Positions 22,491 through 33,731 of a stretch of DNA of 64,000 nt are shown piece by piece; position 1 is the stretch's first letter; each line of letters begins with the position of its first letter. The stretch lies in NCBI GenBank assembly GCA_948567375.1, contig OX419759.1, forward strand, positions 21,978,744 to 22,042,743, in the 5' to 3' direction. Both the position numbers and the translations under genes were made by a program. The notes beneath the pieces were generated by a model. That model saw only the letters and a program-made list of their open reading frames with translations. It was not told where the DNA came from and did not search any database. The DNA is from Lunularia cruciata (lineage: Eukaryota > Streptophyta > Marchantiopsida > Lunulariales > Lunulariaceae).

Positions 22491-22877
22491 GATGCACTCT
22501 TAGTCAATTAGACCAAGATGCACATGATCATCCAAGAGCTAGTAAGTAGGGTGTTTATGCTTATGCTAGTAAGTAGATTGTTTTAGTAGAAAATAACTAC
22601 CCTATCACGGAGAGAGAAGGGTTGGCAGTGATCTTTGGTCTCAAAAAGTTTAGACACTACTTGATTGGAAGGAAAGCCACCATTGTCATGGATCACAAGG
22701 CTTTGAAGTACATCTTCAACAAGCTTAATATGGAAGGGAGTCTAGCAAGGTGGATGATACTCTTGTTTGAGTATGACTACACCATTGAGGATATGCCAAG
22801 AAAGAAACATGCAAATGTTGATTTGTTAGGAAAGGCGAATGCTTTCAAGATTCTAGATGCAAGTTACCATTGGAGAG
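22491..22877 (+). pseudogene. A-2 RNase H end, fused by deletion to integrase
   Basis: Continues RNase H after B3: an EREGLAVIFGLKKF block, VMDHKALKYIF, then ANVDLLGKANAFKILDA. Compared with A-1 the sequence jumps from the last RNase H block (A-1 about 1350) to the middle of the integrase zinc domain (A-1 about 1675), a loss of about 330 bp that removes the HH half of HHCC. B4 then inserts at 22878. Confidence 0.85.
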
Positions 22878-24652
22878 TGTGGTACCCACATTTTTTGTTT
22901 TTCTATGGTTAGTAGTGATTAAGAGACAAAGTAAGCACGGAAAAGTCAAATTGTGGACAAAGAAGGGGCAAAAGTGACTTCGGAGGAAAGCCGAAGAAGC
23001 TAACATCGGATCCAATGACGGAGGTGCTCGGAAGAGGAGTACGCCGGAAAAAGGCCGAAGATCATTGTCTTCGGATTGGAAGATGCAAGAAAGATGAAGA
23101 CCGTTTAACAACCTCTGTACGTGGCAAGAAAGTACATTTCAAGAAACGGCGGGGGCAGAATAAGCATGTCTTGACAGTGATAGGGAGTGCACGCAAAAGA
23201 GAGAAATTCACAGACTAAAATTGACTAAAGAATGACTATGATTTGGGGCAATATAAAATTGCAATTGTGCAGGGGGAAGTTGAAACCTCTGAATAAATTT
23301 CCAATTACTCTGGGTAGTCCTCCTGCAATAATGTGTGTCTGAAAGCCTGTCAAGAGTGAGATTTTTTGGAACCCTAAGGGAGTTAGAGTGTCTTGTCCAA
23401 GAGAGGGTCTGATTTTCCAACAGTGTAGAACAAGAGAACAAATCATGGCGAAGAAGGTGGCCAATGCGCTAGCAGTGAGAGGTTTTGCAATCCGAAGAGT
23501 AGATGTAGTAGCTAGAATCAAAGTCTTGGTTAGACTTTGTATTATATTTTTAGCATGGAACTGGAATTTTAGTTTCCCAGGGGTAATGGCAAAGATTGCT
23601 GCCAGTAATTGTGAGGAGGGTCCTGAGGTGGAAGGGAAGAGAGGCAATCCGGCTCGATGGACTGAGTCAGATTCAAAATTAGTCCTGGGGAGAGAAGCAA
23701 GAGAGCCGACAGGGATCACCTTCTATCGGAAGTGTAATGCTGCAGAAGAGACGGCGGAGATCCGTAACTCGTTTTTTGCTCCAAGAACCACAAATGGTTA
23801 CAAGGTAAAATCCTATCGGGACCCGTTCCAAAGAAGTATTGTGAGGGTGATGATGGCCATGTTCAAGCCAGAATGAACGACCTACGTGACCATGCAGCAA
23901 GCGGTCTTCTTCCATCAGATGTTTGCAAGAGTTCTAGTGAATTGGGCAAAGTGCTTCCATCACCAAACAAGGTAGATGGTGGTGAATTGGAGAACGGGCT
24001 CACCACCGCATTATTTTGCATCGTTTGCGGCTCATTTCTACTTCAGGCTGAACTTGCTGTCCAAAAACGAGCGTCATTGTATGGTGTTGCACAGGCACCC
24101 TGATTTGAGACGGGAAGCAGACAATGAGGAGCACTAGTATATGCTTCATCTGCAAGCAAATGACGAGTACTTTGCAAGGATGGGAAAGTGGAAAATCGAA
24201 GATGTTAATAGTCCAAAGACAAAGAAGTGAAGTAGACCCAAAGAAGCCAAGACGTCTCCCATGCAAAGAAAGACTCGGCGGCTGATGTTGAAGACCGCTA
24301 AAGTCGTAAGAGGGGCATCATCTGGATTGGAGTCTGAAGAGGAAACTAAGTCACAAGAAGAGGACTCGAAAGAAGAAGAGCTCACCTTGAAAAGTGAGGA
24401 GTTTGGGAGAGACAGTGAGGGAGAGCCCGAAGTCCAGCAATTGGTGGTAGTAAGTGAGGCTGGTCAGGCAATGGTGGAGAACATGTCAAGACCAGAGGAG
24501 GAGGTAGAGAATCCCGCGGGGCCGAGTTCAAGAGGCCAAAACAAAGATAGTGCTGATACGATGAAGATACAAAGATTGTGACTTCGGATGAAGGAGCCGA
24601 TGACTGAGGAGAAGACTCCAGACAAAGATGGCAAGGAAGAAGAAGAACACTT
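22878..24652 (+). repeat. B4 5' LTR, truncated (1775 bp)
   Basis: Aligns with 30700-32474 of the 3' LTR, then the two diverge abruptly after GAAGAACACTT. What is lost is the coiled-coil half of the U3 frame, the TATA box, R, U5 and the primer site, so this LTR cannot drive transcription or priming. Differences over the shared part are mostly C/T or G/A changes. Confidence 0.85.
23388..24581 (+). pseudogene. B4 5' LTR copy of the U3 protein, N-terminal half
   Basis: Frame 23388-23876 includes MAKKVANALAVRGFA, LCIIFLAWNWNFSFPG, GKRGNPARWTESD, EPTGITFYRK and NGYKVKSYRDP; after a TGA at 23874-23876 it continues in fragments through a VFFHQMFARVLVNWAKCF block and an acidic Glu/Ser spacer (24261-24581). 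The same blocks occur in the 3' LTR. No family match recognised. Confidence 0.72.
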
Positions 24653-26120
24653 CTCGGAAGTGGAAGAATACAAAGCCAAATTTGAAATTGGGTATCCATG
24701 CAATATGAATGTCTACATCAAAAGAACAACCGGAAGAGAGAGCTCGAAGATGAGCAGTGCAGCCTGAAGAAGATGAACGTTTGAAAGCCCCATACACTTC
24801 AGACAAAATCGAACAAGAAGAGTTGGACTTTCAACTTCTCCATGAAGTGCAAGCAGCCCTGCACGAACTTGACTAAAAGAGACAAGAAGGAGGTTGGCAA
24901 GGCTACTTTTCATCCTTGTCTTCCAAGAAAAAGAAAAATTTGAGTGTGCAGACATACGCGCTATGACCCAGTACCCCAACTTCCCCTTAAGCTATAAAGG
25001 AAGTCGATTTCATTAAGAAGTTCGTTTGAGAAAAGACAGCCCAAACACTTACGGAAGAAGAGTGTCAGCATCTGGTACGAACAATTCTCCGGTTATCCCA
25101 AAGAAGGTTTGAAGACCAGATCGAAGTTGTGGAACCTCTTACTTCTGATCGGGTTGAAGTTGACACAACCAGAGAAGAAGAAATTGTCGAAAAAGACCCC
25201 AATTTGAACTTGACGAATTGGAACCCGTGAGCAGACAACACGACGTCCATACCAAGTAGTTCTGCGGTTCCCGTAAGTTCAAACTTACCACACCTAAATC
25301 CGCTGCACCAAACGATGTCTTCGTTACCCGTAATCTAGCATGCTTATCAGAAGTATAAAGGTACCAAGCAAGATGAAGATCCTGATAAATTCATTGAGGA
25401 ATTCAAAGTCATTTCCTTTGCCTACAAGGAACATGACTCCACGGATTGACTGCGGATTTTTCCAAGTCTGCTCCAAAAGAAGGCTCAAAGCTAGTATACT
25501 CATGTAACGCAGAAGGGATTTACACCAGTAGACTGGGCAGACTTACAGAATGGCTTCCTGGAACAATTTCGGGAAGTGGATTATGAAATGAGTGTCTTCA
25601 TGGCACTTAATGATTTGGACCGAGGAAAGAAGAAAAAATTGAGAGATTACTCTGAGCGGTTCATGGCCTTATTGAACCGAGTCCCGAAGCAATCGGGGGT
25701 GGTGGGTTATTCCGATGCCCAAGCCATTACCTGGTTTCTCGGTGGGCTTTTACCAGAGATTTGCATCTTTGCCAAGGAGAGAAATGTAACCTCTATGGAC
25801 AAAGTCCTCAAACATGTTGCCCAATATGAGGCGGCTCATTCTAACTCGTCCAGTAACCAACTTCTTCTAGTTCTTCTTCGGAATCCGATGAAGAACCCAA
25901 GCCGAGAAAAATATGAAGACGCGGAGGAAAGAAGCCTGTAACACCACCCATAAAGAATGTATCTAAGGCGGATCAAAAGTTGGAAACTCTTATTAAAGAG
26001 TTCGCGGATTTTAAGATCCAGATGATTGGGGCAAAAGATCAAAGAAAACCCCCGTCATTTGGATGACCAAATGTATGGTGCACTACGTGTGGTAAATCTG
26101 GCCATGCTAATACGGAGTGT
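24653..26120 (+). pseudogene. B4 gag
   Basis: After the LTR break, an interrupted frame leads to a Gag core: FIEEFKVISFAYKEHD near 25390, then VDWADLQNGFLEQF near 25530, then an open block 25576-25941 with LRDYSERFMALLNRVPK and AITWFLGGLLPEI. Stops lie near 25450 and 25494. A first zinc knuckle, CTTCGKSGHANTEC, is at about 26079-26120. The N-terminal 350 bp (24653-25020) is too broken to assign. Confidence 0.82.
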
Positions 26121-26141
26121 TTAACTCGCCCGACATTCCCA

Positions 26142-26726
26142 GTGCAACAAATAGATTGGGTTCCTGGATGGGATCAAGGTGAAGAAGAAGAAGATACGGT
26201 ATACCAAACCCAAGACACACAGCCTTCATCAAGCTTATCATATCAAGGTCCCAGGTTTGGACCACAGGAGTACAATCCTACTGTTCCTCCACGAAGACCC
26301 CCGATGGGTGGTCAGAATAGACTTCAAAATGTTGCACCGGGTGCTTGTTACAATTGTGGCTCAATGGGACATTGGTCTCCAAATTGTCCGGAACCAAGAC
26401 AACAAATTGGGTACGTACTCCTTTGTGGGAATTGTAAAGGATCGGGGCACACAGGAAACCAGTGCCCGCAACCACCCAATCCGAAGCCCCCTGTCAAGTA
26501 TGTTCAGACTCTTGCTGAGCGTGCTGCGCTCCAGGTGAAGGGGGACACTAACGTCAATTGTATTACACTTGAGGAAGAGAGGCCTCAAGAGGGAAGTCCG
26601 GCTTCAGAAGGAGATTGGCCGGACCTCAAAATTTTGAAGGTAGAAACTTGCGCAAAGAGAAAGAATCGAGTTTCCGAAGAAACAATTATGGCGTCGTCTT
26701 CCTCCCGGAAAATGAAGAGACTGTGA
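26142..26726 (+). CDS. B4 nucleocapsid region with two further zinc knuckles
   Basis: An open frame of 194 codons. It holds CYNCGSMGHWSPNC (about residues 69-82) and CGNCKGSGHTGNQC (about 98-111), both CX2CX4HX4C; with the one at 26079 this makes three tandem knuckles. The N-terminal part is acidic and Gln/Pro-rich, the C-terminal part Lys/Arg-rich. Most gypsy Gag proteins carry one knuckle, so three implies a more elaborate RNA-binding tail. It is the tail of Gag, not an independent gene. Confidence 0.75.
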   Translation: MQQIDWVPGWDQGEEEEDTVYQTQDTQPSSSLSYQGPRFGPQEYNPTVPPRRPPMGGQNRLQNVAPGACYNCGSMGHWSPNCPEPRQQIGYVLLCGNCKGSGHTGNQCPQPPNPKPPVKYVQTLAERAALQVKGDTNVNCITLEEERPQEGSPASEGDWPDLKILKVETCAKRKNRVSEETIMASSSSRKMKRL

Positions 26727-27550
26727 CCAAAAGCTATCCTTTATGCAAAGGAGGAAAAGGTCCTAGCAAAAGCTAAAGCAAAAGCCCTGCAGAAAGAAAT
26801 TAAGGAAGCAGTACTACGCACGCGGGAGATGAGTGAGGAGGCAAATGCAAAGACGAAAACCCCCGTATTTCGGGCAGATATCAGGTCTGAAGTAAAAGAC
26901 CTGATCCAAGCCAAAGTTGGTCAATCCGATGATCATCGGGTCAACCACCTATGCACTCCGGTTACCATCCTCAAACATCCCGAAGTTTGCTTTAGTTCAA
27001 AACCAAAGCCAAAGACGAAGTAGGTGAAATTGGGGGGAGTTCCACAGTACAATATTGTGGCAGATATGGCGTCTACAAGCACGAATGTCATGTTTAAACA
27101 ATTATGGGAGGACAATAAGCTTTATAAAAAGCAGCTAAGTTCAGCCTTCAAGAAAGTAAGGGCGATGACAAAGAAGGACTTGCCCGCAATTTATCGTATT
27201 GAATAGGAAGATTTCGGATCTCCTGAGGTGGATGCAGAGATAGCAAGCTGTATGGTTACATCCATACCCATTGATTCGGGGTCGGGTGTAAATGTCATGA
27301 CAGAAGACACTACACATCGATTGGAGTACACAATGTTTGAACCAACACCCCGGATACTTAAGTTTGCGGATCAAACCAGGCAATGGCCTTTGGGCATGCT
27401 GTCAAATATTACCATGATTATCGGAGGGGTGCCTTTCAAATTAAACTACATTGTATTATGACCTGTAACCAAAACTGGCTACCCTCTCTTGATCTGGAGA
27501 CCCTGGTTGTATAGTGCCCATGTTATGGTGGATTGGCACCAGCAAAAATT
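26727..27550 (+). pseudogene. B4 linker and aspartic protease
   Basis: A basic Lys/Ala-rich linker (26750-27020) precedes a frame 27024-27461 that reads TSIPIDSGSGVNVM, with catalytic D-S-G, and on to GGVPFKLNYIVL. The second signature is read beyond a TGA as YPLLIWRPWLYSAHV, with GRPW altered to WRPW. Confidence 0.8.
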
Positions 27551-27566
27551 ATGATTTAAAGACATT

Positions 27567-27809
27567 TTGTCAAAAGAACAAAATTTGGTGACCGTAAGTT
27601 GGACGAAGGTTCCTCATCTTGGGGAAACTACTTCGTCAGAAGACAAGGACGAATCCAAAGAATCATCGTCTTTGTCTTATGAGGACTCCGAAGCCGATGT
27701 CCAAGTAAATTATTTGGAATGCTACGAGGTAGAAGTTGACAATGAAGACCCATACAACATTACCTCGGGTGAACAAGACTTGGAGGAAGGGGGTTGGACG
27801 GTAGTATGA
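27567..27809 (+). other. B4 acidic spacer between protease and RT
   Basis: An open frame of 80 codons, rich in Asp, Glu and Ser, with no recognised domain. A-2 has a similar acidic linker at 17636-17869, so the spacer is a structural part of Pol in both families. Confidence 0.55.
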
Positions 27810-27987
27810 CTCGGGTTGAGCCGAGTAAGTCACGTAGAAGGTGTCATTAACCCCGATGATTGTCAAGATGTGGTCTTGACTGAAGAAAAGATTTTAAAGA
27901 TTTCAAAGACAATCACCGCCAAGGAGTTGGCAGGATACACTGCACTGTTTATAGAGTTCCAATGTATTTGCCTAGTCTATTGACCAA

Positions 27988-28671
27988 ATGTTGGGAATTT
28001 CACGAGAATTTGGCGAGCACCAGATTGATCTGGTCGAAGGTGCAGTTCCGGTTTGGCAAAGACAATACCGCCTGAACCCAAAGTACTCCCTCTTGGTAAA
28101 AGACAAAATTGATAAGTACTTAGGGGCCGGAATAATTTTCCCTGTTCTAAGTAGTGAGTGGGTTTCACCCATTGTCATCGTTCGAAAGAAGAAGACCGGG
28201 AAAATTTGAGTGTGCCAAGATTTTTGCAAATTAAATGCAGTCACTAGAAAGGACCATCATCCTTTACCATTTACAGATACAATTCTGGACCAAGTAGCTG
28301 GTCATCCATGCTATAGTTTTCTCGATGGATTTTCAGGGTACAATCAAGTATCCATTCGAGAAGAAGACAAGGACAAAACCACATTCACGACTGATTGGGG
28401 CACTTTCACTTACAATCAAATGCCCTTTGGGTTGTGTAATGCTCCTGCTACTTTCCAAAGGATGATGAACTCAATATTCAAAGATTTCCTGCGTAAATTT
28501 GTGGAGGTCTTCATTGATGATTTTTGTGTGTTTGGGCAAAGAGATGGACATATAGATTACCTTTGCCAAACTTTCGAAAGGTGTCGTTTTGCCGGCTTGT
28601 CATTACACCCGAAGAAATGCTTCTTTGCAATGAAGGAGGGAATTCTTCTGGGGCATCGGGTGTCAAGCTGA
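27988..28671 (+). pseudogene. B4 reverse transcriptase
   Basis: One frame interrupted by TGA at 28207-28209, where the family has Trp. It shows WVSPIVIVRKK, FLDGFSGYNQV, MPFGLCNAPATFQ and the catalytic FIDDFCVFG. A second TGA ends the block at 28669-28671, followed in frame by the RT thumb and RNase H. Both catalytic aspartates are present. Confidence 0.92.
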
Positions 28672-28680
28672 GGAATTGAA

Positions 28681-29364
28681 GTGGATGTCAAGAAGGTTAA
28701 AGTAATTGCAGCTTTGGAATCCCCGAAGAACCTCCGGGAGCTGAGAGCCTTCTTAGGACATGTTGGATATTATAGACACTTTGTGTCAAACTATGCAGTG
28801 CTGGCTGCACCACTTACAAAGCTTCTGAAGAAATCCAAAGATTATCTGTGGGAAGCAACTCAAGAAGAAGCTTTCCAAGTATTGAAAAAGAAATTGGTTG
28901 AAGCACCAGTTACGAGGGCCCCAAATTGGGACGTCCCTTTTCATGTATATGTGGACACTTTGTCCATGGCCATCAGAGTTGTCTTAAGTCAGAAGGACAA
29001 GAAGATAAAGGACTACCCGGTGTATTATGCCAGTCAACAACTTTCAGTTTCTAAAAAGAATTATTCAACGACTGAAAGGGAAGCACTCGGGATGGTGTAC
29101 GCCTACAAGAAATTTTGCCACTATCTGTTAGGAAACAAATTCATCTTCTACGTGGACCATTATGCACTGCAACACTTGGTCAAGAAGGCAGATTTGTCCA
29201 AGCGAATTGCACGATGGATCTTGTTGTTACAAGAATTCACATACATTGTACAAGTAAGGAAGGGAGCTTTGCATTCAAATGCGGACTTCTTATCCAGGTT
29301 AGAAACTCAAGACCAAGATTTAGAAATCGATGATCGGTTCCTGATGAAGAGCTATATCATTTAA
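28681..29364 (+). pseudogene. B4 RT thumb and RNase H
   Basis: 227 open codons in the frame of RT. The thumb carries LRAFLGHVGYYRHFV. RNase H residues: VYVDTLSMAI (first D), TEREALGMVY (E), YVDHYALQHL (D) and HSNADFLSRL (last D). Good conservation of all four acidic positions. A frameshift between 29364 and 29414 separates it from integrase. Confidence 0.92.
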
Positions 29365-29413
29365 TGGCTGTTCAAAGTACGCAGTATGCACCAGAATATC
29401 ATTATTTGCATAT

Positions 29414-30688
29414 GTGCCATTGTCCGGAGGGGCTGGACCCAAAACAAAGAGCAGTCTTTCTTTGAAAAATGGACCGTACCAATTGAAACACAACATTTTG
29501 TTTAAAATGGGCAAAGATGAGGTACTTCGGATATGCTTGGAAGCATATAAAGTAGGAGGAGTCATCGAGTCCTTGCACTCGGAAGCATTGGGGGGACATT
29601 ATGCCCTGAAAAATACGGTGAAGAAAATTCTTTTGGCAGGGTATTGGTGGCCTATGATGTATAAAGATACCCATGCCCATATTCAAAGTTGTGATGCCTG
29701 TCAAAGAACAGGGAAATTGATGGCAACTTCCCAATGGCCTTTGAAACCAATTTTGCCTTTGGCCCCATTTGAGAAATGGGGTATTTATTTTGTGGGACCT
29801 ATTCAACAAGTAACTCGTGTCACAAGGAAGAGGTACATCCTAGTATGTACCAATTATGCCACCAAGATGGTGGAAGTCGAGGCAACACAAAGAGGTAATG
29901 CAGAGATAGTAGCAGAATTTTTCTTCCGAAACATCATTTCCTATTATGGGTATTCTCTGGAATTGGTCAGTGATTGAGGAACTTATTTTTTGAACTCAAT
30001 GGTGGAGGCGTTAACCAAATACTTCCAAATTAAGCATCGGAAGACCACGCCTTACAACCCAAAAGCGAATGGACTCACGGAGAAAGCCAATGGATTGCTA
30101 TGTAAAATTTTGAATAAGGTGACAGTCAACTATGCCTATGATTGGGATACAAAGTTACCTGCATCGTTGTGGGCATATCGAACAACTGAAAAGATTACTA
30201 CCAAGAAAACTCCTTATTTCTTGACATATGGATTGCATCCCATATTACCAGTTGAGTTTGAAGTACCAACATATAGGATACTTTGTGAAGAATGTTTGTC
30301 GGAGGAAGAAAGTCAAGATCTTTGGATCCATCAACTGATGTGGTTGGAAGAGAAAAGGGATGATGCAATGCAAACTACAAAGGAAATTCAAGACCAACGG
30401 AAAGTTTGGCACAATAAAAGAATCAAACTTGTGACTGTTCAGGAAGGAGATTTGGTATTATTATATGATAATCACCGCCTATTTTTTCCAGGAAAATTAC
30501 ATCTGAGGTGGATGGGACCGTATCGTGTGATGCACATTTATGAAAATGGCTCTATTCAACTCGCAGACCTGGATGGCAATCCTTTTGCAACTCGCGTCAA
30601 TGGTTGGAGGGTGAGGAAATATTGGACCCCAAACCCGACTTTGTATAAAAACCCGGTTGTCGGTGTTCGTGCGGACGCTCACATTTGA
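29414..30688 (+). pseudogene. B4 integrase with GPY/F module
   Basis: Zinc domain LHSEALGGHYAL and CDACQRTG. The first catalytic position reads WGIYFVGP, so the Asp of D,D(35)E is Tyr (GAT to TAT). The second is VSD at 29968-29974, followed by TGA 29975-29977 in place of the usual Arg. The Glu is in NGLTEKAN. The C-terminal module RWMGPYRVMH is a clear GPY/F motif; no chromodomain follows. It ends at TGA 30686-30688, at the purine tract. Confidence 0.9.
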
Positions 30689-30699
30689 GGGAGGGGGTA
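30687..30699 (+). promoter_or_regulatory. Polypurine tract of B4
   Basis: GAGGGAGGGGGTA directly before TGTGGTACCC. This is the key proof that the TGTGGTACCC repeats are LTR starts and not the end of a separate transposon. Confidence 0.88.
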
Positions 30700-31210
30700 T
30701 GTGGTACCCACATTTTTTGTTTTTCTATGGTTAGTAGTGATTAAGAGACAATGTAAGCACAGAAAAGTTGAATTGCGGACAAAGAAGGGGCAAAAGTGAC
30801 TTTAGAGGAAAGCCGATGAAGTTGACATCGGATCCAATGACGAAGGTGCTCAGAAGAGGAGTACGCCAGAAAAAGGCCAAAGATCATCGTCTTTGGGTTG
30901 GAAGACGCATGAAAGATGAAGACCGTTTCACAACCTCTGTACGTGGCAAGAAAGTAAATTCAAAGAAACGGCGGGGGCAGGATAAGCATGTTTTGACAGT
31001 GACCGGGAGTGCATGCAGAAGAGAGAAATTCACAAACTAAAATTGACTAAAGAATGACTGCAATTCGGGGCAATATAAAATTGCAACTGCGCAGGGGGAA
31101 GTTGAACCTCTGAGTAAATTTCCAATTCCTTTGAGTAGTCGTCCTGCAGTAATGCGTGTCAAAAAGCCAGTCAAGAGTGAGATTTTTTCCGAAACCCTGA
31201 GGGAGTTAGA

Positions 31211-32949
31211 GTGTCTCATCCAAGAGAGGGTCTGATTTTCCAACAGCGTAGAACAAGAGAACTAATCATGGTGAAGAAGGTGGCTAACGTGCTAGCAGTG
31301 AGAGGTTTTGCAATCCGAAGAGTAGATGTAGTAGCTAGAATTGAAGTCTTGGTTAGACTTTGTATTATATTTTTAGCATGGAACTGGAATTTCAGTTTCC
31401 CAGGGGTAATGGCAAAGATTGCTGCCAGTAATTGTGAGGAGGGTCTCGAGGTGGAAGGGAAGAGAGGCAATCCGGCTCGATGGACTGAGTCAGATTCAAA
31501 ATTAGTCCTGGGGAGAGAAGCAAGAGAGCCGACAGGGATCACCTTCTATCGGAAGTGTAATGCTGCAGAAGAGACGGCGGAGATCCGTAACTCGTTTTTT
31601 GCTCCAAGAACCACAAATGGTTACAAGGTAAAATCCTATCGGGACCCGTTCTAAAGAAGTATTGTGAGGGTGATGATGGCCATGTTCAAGCCAGAATGAA
31701 CAACCTACGTGACCATGCAGCAAGCGGTCTTCTTCCATCAGATGTTTGCAAGAGTTCTAGTGAATTGGGCAAAGTGCTTCCATCACCAAACAAGGTAGAT
31801 GGTGGTGAATTGGAGAACGGGCTCACCACCGCATTATTTTGCACCGTTTGCGGCTCATTTCTACTTTGAGCTGAACTTGCTGTCCGAAGACGAGCATCAT
31901 CATATGGTGTCGCACATGCACCTTGATTTGAGACGAGAAGCAGACGATGAGGAGCGCCAAATATGCTTCATTTGCGAGCGAATGACGAGTACTTTGCAAG
32001 GATGGGACAGTGGAAAATCGAAGATGTTAATAGTCCAAAGATGAAGAAGCGAAGTAGACCCAAAGAAGCCAAGACGTCTCCCATGCAAAGAAAGACTCGG
32101 CGGCTGATGTTGAAGACCGCTAAAGTCGTAAGAGGGGCATCATCGGGATCGGAGTCTGAAGAGGAAACTGAGTCACAAGAAGAGGACTCGGAAGAAGAAG
32201 AGCTCACCTTGAAAAGTGAGGAGTCAGGGAGCAACAGTGAGGGAGAGTCCGAAGTCCAGCAATTGGTGGTAGTAAGTGAGGCTGGTCAAGCGATGGTGGA
32301 GAACACGTCAAGACCTGAGGAGGAGGCAGAGAATCCCACGAGGCCAAGTTCAAGAGGCCAAAACAAAGATAGTGCTGATACGATGAAGATACAAAGATCG
32401 CAACTTCAGATGAAGGAGCCGATGATGGAGGAGAAGACTCTAGATGAAGATGGCAGGGAAGAAGAAGAACACTTTGTCGGGATATCGTATTTGACGAAGG
32501 TAGTCACACCATTGCTGGAGCTGTTGAAGGAGAATCAAAGTGTAATTCCCCAAGATCGTAGAAAGGGGATGAACGAATTGCAGATGGTGAAGTATCTGGT
32601 GAGTGAAGTGAAGGAGTTACAAGAACAACAAGTCCGAAGAAGCGCGGAAGTGGAAGAACTTTGGAGGGAGGAAAGCTCCAGGAAGAAAACGCTGAGCATG
32701 CTACAAGGGAGTTGCACCAAGAAGGAGAGGGAATTGAAGAGGCAAGCCCAAGAATTGAAGGAGCAGGCGATGTGGTTGAGCAAAATGAAGGAGGAAGTGA
32801 GTAATGTGCATATCAAGAATGTCCATTTTAAGGCGATGAACATCGTGATGGAGCAGGAGTTGGACAGCTTGAATAAGAGTGCCGCAGCAAAAGATCAAGC
32901 ATGGCAGAGAGAGTTGGCGACCAGACAAGAAGAAGAAGAGCAATTGTGA
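31211..32949 (+). pseudogene. U3-encoded protein in the B4 3' LTR: N-terminal domain, acidic spacer, first coiled coil
   Basis: Open blocks 31211-31654 and 31963-32949 with short breaks between. N-terminal domain: AIRRVDVVARIEVL, LCIIFLAWNWNFSFPG, GKRGNPARWTESD, FFHQMFARVLVNWAK, PPHYFAPFAAHFYFEL. From 31963 comes an acidic Glu/Ser spacer with basic patches (KKRSRPKEAK, QRKTRRLM) that could serve as nuclear signals, then from about 32470 a long Glu/Lys/Leu coiled coil. The TAA at 31652 is CAA in the 5' LTR copy, so it is a late lesion. I recognise no known family. It would be read from the 3' end of the genomic RNA. Confidence 0.75.
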
Positions 32950-33059
32950 GAACTTGTCAAGAGCGCAGAACGGCAGAGTATGTAGTATGCAAAGGAGAAG
33001 AAGATGCTTGCTGCAGAACACGAAGATGAGTTGAAGATCTATCGCGAGGAGTTGAAAGT

Positions 33060-33602
33060 AGAACGCTCTTGAGGATATGAGTCAAAATAAGTAGGAGAAG
33101 TTGTGGGGAGGTTAAGAGGGTTCTTAAGAATGAAGGCTGAAGGGAGATTGGAGGAAGCCCGCCTACATGAGTTGAAATTACTTGTGCAGGAAACTCGGAA
33201 GTGAAAAGCCAAGGATGTGGATATAAACACATTGCTGATTCGGTTGAGAGAACGTGTAGATAGGAAAATGTTGGAGGTAGAGAATAATGTTAGTCTTACA
33301 CTGGATTTGGTAAATTCAAAGTTAGAGAAAATTCGGAATAGTGTGACAGTGGAGAAGAAATCCGATGTTGCAGAAGTAAGAATACAAGTGTCACCGGACT
33401 TGAGAATTGACACATTAGAGAAGAGTGGGTCGAGAGATAAGAATGTAAATAGATTACACATGAACTCAATTGTAGATTGTAGTGAAGAAGTCGTAGAATA
33501 AGTAAAGAAATTAGTAGAATCCGTCATACCCGAAGAAGGTGAAATAGTACGAAGATCATTGGGTTTGGAAGCCAATGATGAGGTAGTCATCGGATCGGGA
33601 TA
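33060..33602 (+). pseudogene. U3-encoded protein in the B4 3' LTR: C-terminal part
   Basis: Contains the most conserved block of all B copies, ARLHELKLLVQETRK, then LLIRLRERVDRKMLEVE, a Leu-rich helix, TLEKSGSRDK and a final acidic stretch ending near an IGSG stop at 33602. The end of the frame is about 120 bp before the TATA box. Confidence 0.72.
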
Positions 33603-33723
33603 AGTGTCAATTTTGAGATAAGAAGAGGTAGATATGAAGAGATAGATTGTCCCTTGGGATCTATAGGTAGGAAAGGATGTTAGGAAGCGGTGCCTAGGTA
33701 GGCAAGTCTGCTGTTTGCTCCAG

Positions 33724-33731
33724 TATTTAAG
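33724..33731 (+). promoter_or_regulatory. TATA-like box of B LTRs (B4 copy)
   Basis: TATTTAAG. The same site stands in B6 (40724-40731), B5 near 42643, B10 near 53033 and B8 near 48940, always about 0.65 kb before the LTR end. Its conserved position places the U3/R border. Confidence 0.55.
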
